Assembly: GCA_036555065.1 (NCBI GenBank)
Contig: DATBLZ010000005.1
Coordinates: 1 to 15,772 of the forward strand
Reading direction: 5' to 3'
Source: DATBLZ01 sp036555065
GTDB taxonomy: Bacteria; Pseudomonadota; Gammaproteobacteria; Steroidobacterales; Rariloculaceae
DNA length: 15,772 nucleotides
A program made the translations under genes and the position numbers. Shown in pieces: positions 13,814 to 15,772 of the stretch. The notes below the pieces were generated by a model. That model did not search any database, had not been told where the DNA came from, and was given only the letters and a program-made list of their open reading frames with translations. How positions within the stretch are numbered: position 1 is the first letter of the stretch; the number at the start of each line of letters is the position of its first letter.

Positions 13814-15151
13814 ATGGGAATTGTACGTATTGTGATTGTCGCGGCGGCCGGCGTGCTCACGGCAATATCTCCCGGTTGGGCGCAAACGAGCGTCGGCCGC
13901 GGCGCGCGCGATCCCTTGCAAGCCGCGGCCATCGTCGGCTCCGAGGGCAAAGGCCTTTTCATCGGCGCCGGCATTCCGCCCGACAATACTCCCATTTTCG
14001 CCGCAGAGAACGGCGCGGTGCCGCCCGGAGTCGAGCCGCTCGCCGTCGATATTTTCACGACGCGGGACTTCTATAAAGACCGCGATCTATGGTTTGACCC
14101 GCGCTACTACCGCTGTAATTCGCCGGTCGGGCTCGAGCAGATCTGGGGCGCATATGAGGTTCCGCTCATTGGCGACAACCCGCCTGCGTCCGCGGCCTGG
14201 GGTTACTGTGATCGAGACTATCCGCGCGCGGAGATCGTGAGCCCCTACGGGTTTTCGAGGGCCAAGGAGCACTACGCAGCGCTGCTCGCCGCGGCCCGCG
14301 AGCGCGGCGGCCCGACAGTCTACACGCAAGCGACGCTACCCGATTGGAACGGGCGCTATCTGCGCCAGCGCGCGAAAACCTCGTCATGGTTCAACGGCGC
14401 CGTTTTGCAAGTGCCTACGTACTTGTCCCTGTTGACGCCCGAGTATCAAAAGCGTTTCGTGCAGCAGATGTACCACTATTCCGGGAGCAACGCGGCGCAG
14501 TGGCCCGGCTCTTATTGTTGGCCCGAGGGGTTCATGCGCCGGCTCGCGCAGTACGGCGGCGGAACGGTCATGATCGTCATGACGCCGGACTTGATTCTCG
14601 ACATGCGCAATGCGGCAAAAACCCTCGTCACGCAAATTCACATCGGCCGCGAGTTCGATGAGAGCGGGGTCGTGCCGCGGCTCGGGCCCGACGTGCCGCA
14701 GTGGTTCGGCGAAACGATTGGTTTTTGGGATGGCGAGGCGCTGATCACCTGGACGTCGAATATCCAGGGCTGGATCTCGCACGGCGCGCACGAGTTCAGC
14801 AGCAAGCTGCAATCGATCGAGATCTATACGCCGCGAACAGACGCGAGCGGGAGCCTTATCGGCCTCAAGCACGAAATCGTGCTATACGACGAAGAAGCGT
14901 TCGTCGAGCCCGTGCGCATCGTGCACAACCTCGACAAGCAACGCGAGCTCAACGAGGGTGATCCGTTCGAGATCATGGAATGCGTTCCGCAGAGCTTTCC
15001 CGTCGACGGCCATACGACGCCGATGTCCCCCGGCCAGACGTTCGAGTACACGGTGCCGGACATCTACGGCCGGCCGTGGGCGCAAATCTGGGAGCGTTAC
15101 CACGAGGAAGGCATGGAGCGTCCCGTAGAACGCGGCCCGTTCGGCCTCTGA
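13814..15151 (+). CDS. Secreted protein of unknown function associated with DUF6152 genes
   Basis: A 445-residue protein with a signal peptide (MGIVRIVIVAAAGVLTAISPGWA, cleavage near residue 23), hence periplasmic or outer-surface. I do not recognise a characterised family. It is rich in Trp, Tyr and Pro. There are four Cys in the mature part (101, 132, 235, 390) that could form disulfides. The block VPQWFGETIGFWDGEALITWTSNIQGW (294-320), followed by HEFSSKLQSIEIYTP, resembles the 'GHS.G.W.GDTLVV.T..' region of a group of uncharacterised proteobacterial exported proteins often encoded beside DUF6152 genes. GGAG at 13801-13804 lies 9 nt before ATG 13814. A DUF6152-like gene follows after 14 nt, so the two are co-transcribed. 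Function cannot be assigned. Confidence 0.7.
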   Translation: MGIVRIVIVAAAGVLTAISPGWAQTSVGRGARDPLQAAAIVGSEGKGLFIGAGIPPDNTPIFAAENGAVPPGVEPLAVDIFTTRDFYKDRDLWFDPRYYRCNSPVGLEQIWGAYEVPLIGDNPPASAAWGYCDRDYPRAEIVSPYGFSRAKEHYAALLAAARERGGPTVYTQATLPDWNGRYLRQRAKTSSWFNGAVLQVPTYLSLLTPEYQKRFVQQMYHYSGSNAAQWPGSYCWPEGFMRRLAQYGGGTVMIVMTPDLILDMRNAAKTLVTQIHIGREFDESGVVPRLGPDVPQWFGETIGFWDGEALITWTSNIQGWISHGAHEFSSKLQSIEIYTPRTDASGSLIGLKHEIVLYDEEAFVEPVRIVHNLDKQRELNEGDPFEIMECVPQSFPVDGHTTPMSPGQTFEYTVPDIYGRPWAQIWERYHEEGMERPVERGPFGL

Positions 15152-15153
15152 TA

Positions 15154-15159
15154 AAGGAG
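15154..15159 (+). promoter_or_regulatory. Strong Shine-Dalgarno site of the second DUF6152-like gene
   Basis: AAGGAG lies 6 nt before ATG 15166, the best ribosome site in the window. It suggests this small secreted protein is translated more strongly than the gene before it. Confidence 0.75.
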
Positions 15160-15165
15160 TCGATC

Positions 15166-15684
15166 ATGAAGATATCCAAGGCAATGGCTGCCATGACGCT
15201 CGCGTGCGGCGCGCTCGCGAGCACCGCCGATGCGCATCATTCCTTCGCGATGTACGACATCAACAAGACCTACGTCATCACGGGCGTCGTCACGCGCGTA
15301 GATCCGAACCCGAATCACCTACAGATTTTCTTCGCGCCGCTCAACGAGGAGCGCACCGAGGTCCTGCGCGACGCGAAAGGCGAGCCGATCGTCTGGGGCG
15401 TGGAGATGCAGGGATCGGCGATCGCGGCGCGCGACGGCATCACCGTCAACAACTTCCCGCGCGGCACGATCATGAGCGTCGGCCTGCACCCGCTGCGCAA
15501 CGGCTTCCCGGCGGGCGGCCGCGGCAAATCCGGGCTCTTCAAGTGTCCGGCCGACACGCCGCCCGAGCCCGGGAAACACTGCGATTCGGTCGCGGGCTCG
15601 ACGGCGCATGGCGAGGGCGCTCTGCCCGAGGCGACGGGTGCCACGCCGGAGCCGACTGTTCTTCCGCCTGTCGGCGCCAGGTAG
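15166..15684 (+). CDS. Exported DUF6152-family protein with mature His-His N-terminus
   Basis: A 172-residue protein with a signal peptide (MKISKAMAAMTLACGALASTADA) and a cleavage site ADA|HHSFAMYD, which again gives a mature N-terminus of His-His-Ser (24-26). VITGVVTRVDPNPNHLQIFF (37-56, His51) and VGLHPLRNGFPAGGRG (105-120) follow the family pattern. VWGVEMQG (76-83) is the usual Trp-containing strand. Compared with the smaller paralogue it has an extra C-terminal extension with two Cys (127, 139) and a Pro/Ala-rich tail (about 155-172) that may be disordered. Its function is unknown; the repeated His-first signature suggests metal binding. It is co-directional with the 445-residue secreted protein, 14 nt downstream of it, and ends 9 bp from the convergent glutathione peroxidase gene. 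Confidence 0.82.
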   Translation: MKISKAMAAMTLACGALASTADAHHSFAMYDINKTYVITGVVTRVDPNPNHLQIFFAPLNEERTEVLRDAKGEPIVWGVEMQGSAIAARDGITVNNFPRGTIMSVGLHPLRNGFPAGGRGKSGLFKCPADTPPEPGKHCDSVAGSTAHGEGALPEATGATPEPTVLPPVGAR

Positions 15685-15693
15685 AGCGGGATT

Positions 15694-15772
15694 CTAGAGT
15701 AGCGCCGCCAGCTCCTTCTCGATTCGTTCCGGCGTGTCGGTCGGCGCAAACCGCTTGAGCACGCGGCCGTCG
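15694..15772 (-). CDS. Glutathione peroxidase, C-terminal end (partial)
   Basis: The last 25 codons of a minus-strand gene running off the window. The translated tail reads DGRVLKRFAPTDTPERIEKE then LAALL and TAG (15696-15694). This is the usual C-terminus of bacterial glutathione/thiol peroxidases (BtuE/BsaA type: DRDG.VV.RFAPTT.PE..E..I..LL). These enzymes reduce hydroperoxides using a Cys or Sec in the N-terminal part, which is not in view. A different thioredoxin-fold protein is possible, but the RFAPT-TPE-IE spacing is quite specific. Confidence 0.75.
   Translation of the reverse strand, partial: DGRVLKRFAPTDTPERIEKELAALL

Noticed and set aside
1..15772. CRISPR arrays, intact insertion sequences, toxin-antitoxin pairs, phage structural genes
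   Set aside because: No regularly spaced repeats, transposase motifs with terminal inverted repeats, small paired toxin/antitoxin frames or phage proteins were seen.

Overview
The window reads as a GC-rich, tightly packed proteobacterial chromosome segment, most likely from a gammaproteobacterium. The evidence is the tRNA-Asn / aspartate aminotransferase / uvrB neighbourhood known from gammaproteobacteria, a REP-type palindrome of the GTGGGAGCGGCTT..AGCCGCGA kind seen in Pseudomonas, Xanthomonadales and relatives, and a cluster of secreted proteins with the 'AHHS' hallmark of the DUF6152 family. I cannot assign a genus from sequence reading alone.

Left end (1-4116): a decayed tyrosine-integrase fragment lies just beyond the 3' end of a tRNA-Asn(GUU) gene, the classic footprint of an integrative element. 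The core housekeeping genes follow: a class I aspartate aminotransferase (minus), a divergent full-length uvrB (plus), and a Nudix hydrolase (minus) whose stop codon overlaps that of uvrB in a shared CTAG.

Middle (4117-11577): an exported SMP-30/gluconolactonase-like beta-propeller, a divergent-type pyruvate-kinase-like protein (minus) with an N-terminal extension and an enlarged middle domain, then a compact plus-strand operon. The operon encodes a beta-hydroxyacid dehydrogenase closest in motifs to glyoxylate/succinic-semialdehyde reductases (GLYR), a GlcG/HbpS-family protein, and a complete DctP-DctQ-DctM TRAP transporter. The likely theme is uptake of a small carboxylate or hydroxyacid and reduction of a derived semialdehyde. 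The substrate cannot be read from sequence.

Right end (11564-15772): an O-methyltransferase (minus) and a class III CoA-transferase (plus) diverge from a 27-bp gap containing a perfect 12-bp palindrome. Next is a three-gene secreted-protein cassette: a small DUF6152-like protein (minus), a divergent 445-residue secreted protein of unknown function, and a second DUF6152-like protein. Both small proteins are predicted to be cut so that the mature protein begins His-His. The window ends in the C-terminus of a glutathione peroxidase (minus).

Transcription units alternate strand almost throughout. Three convergent pairs overlap at their stop codons, leaving no room for ordinary terminators between them. 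No CRISPR array, intact insertion sequence or rRNA was seen.
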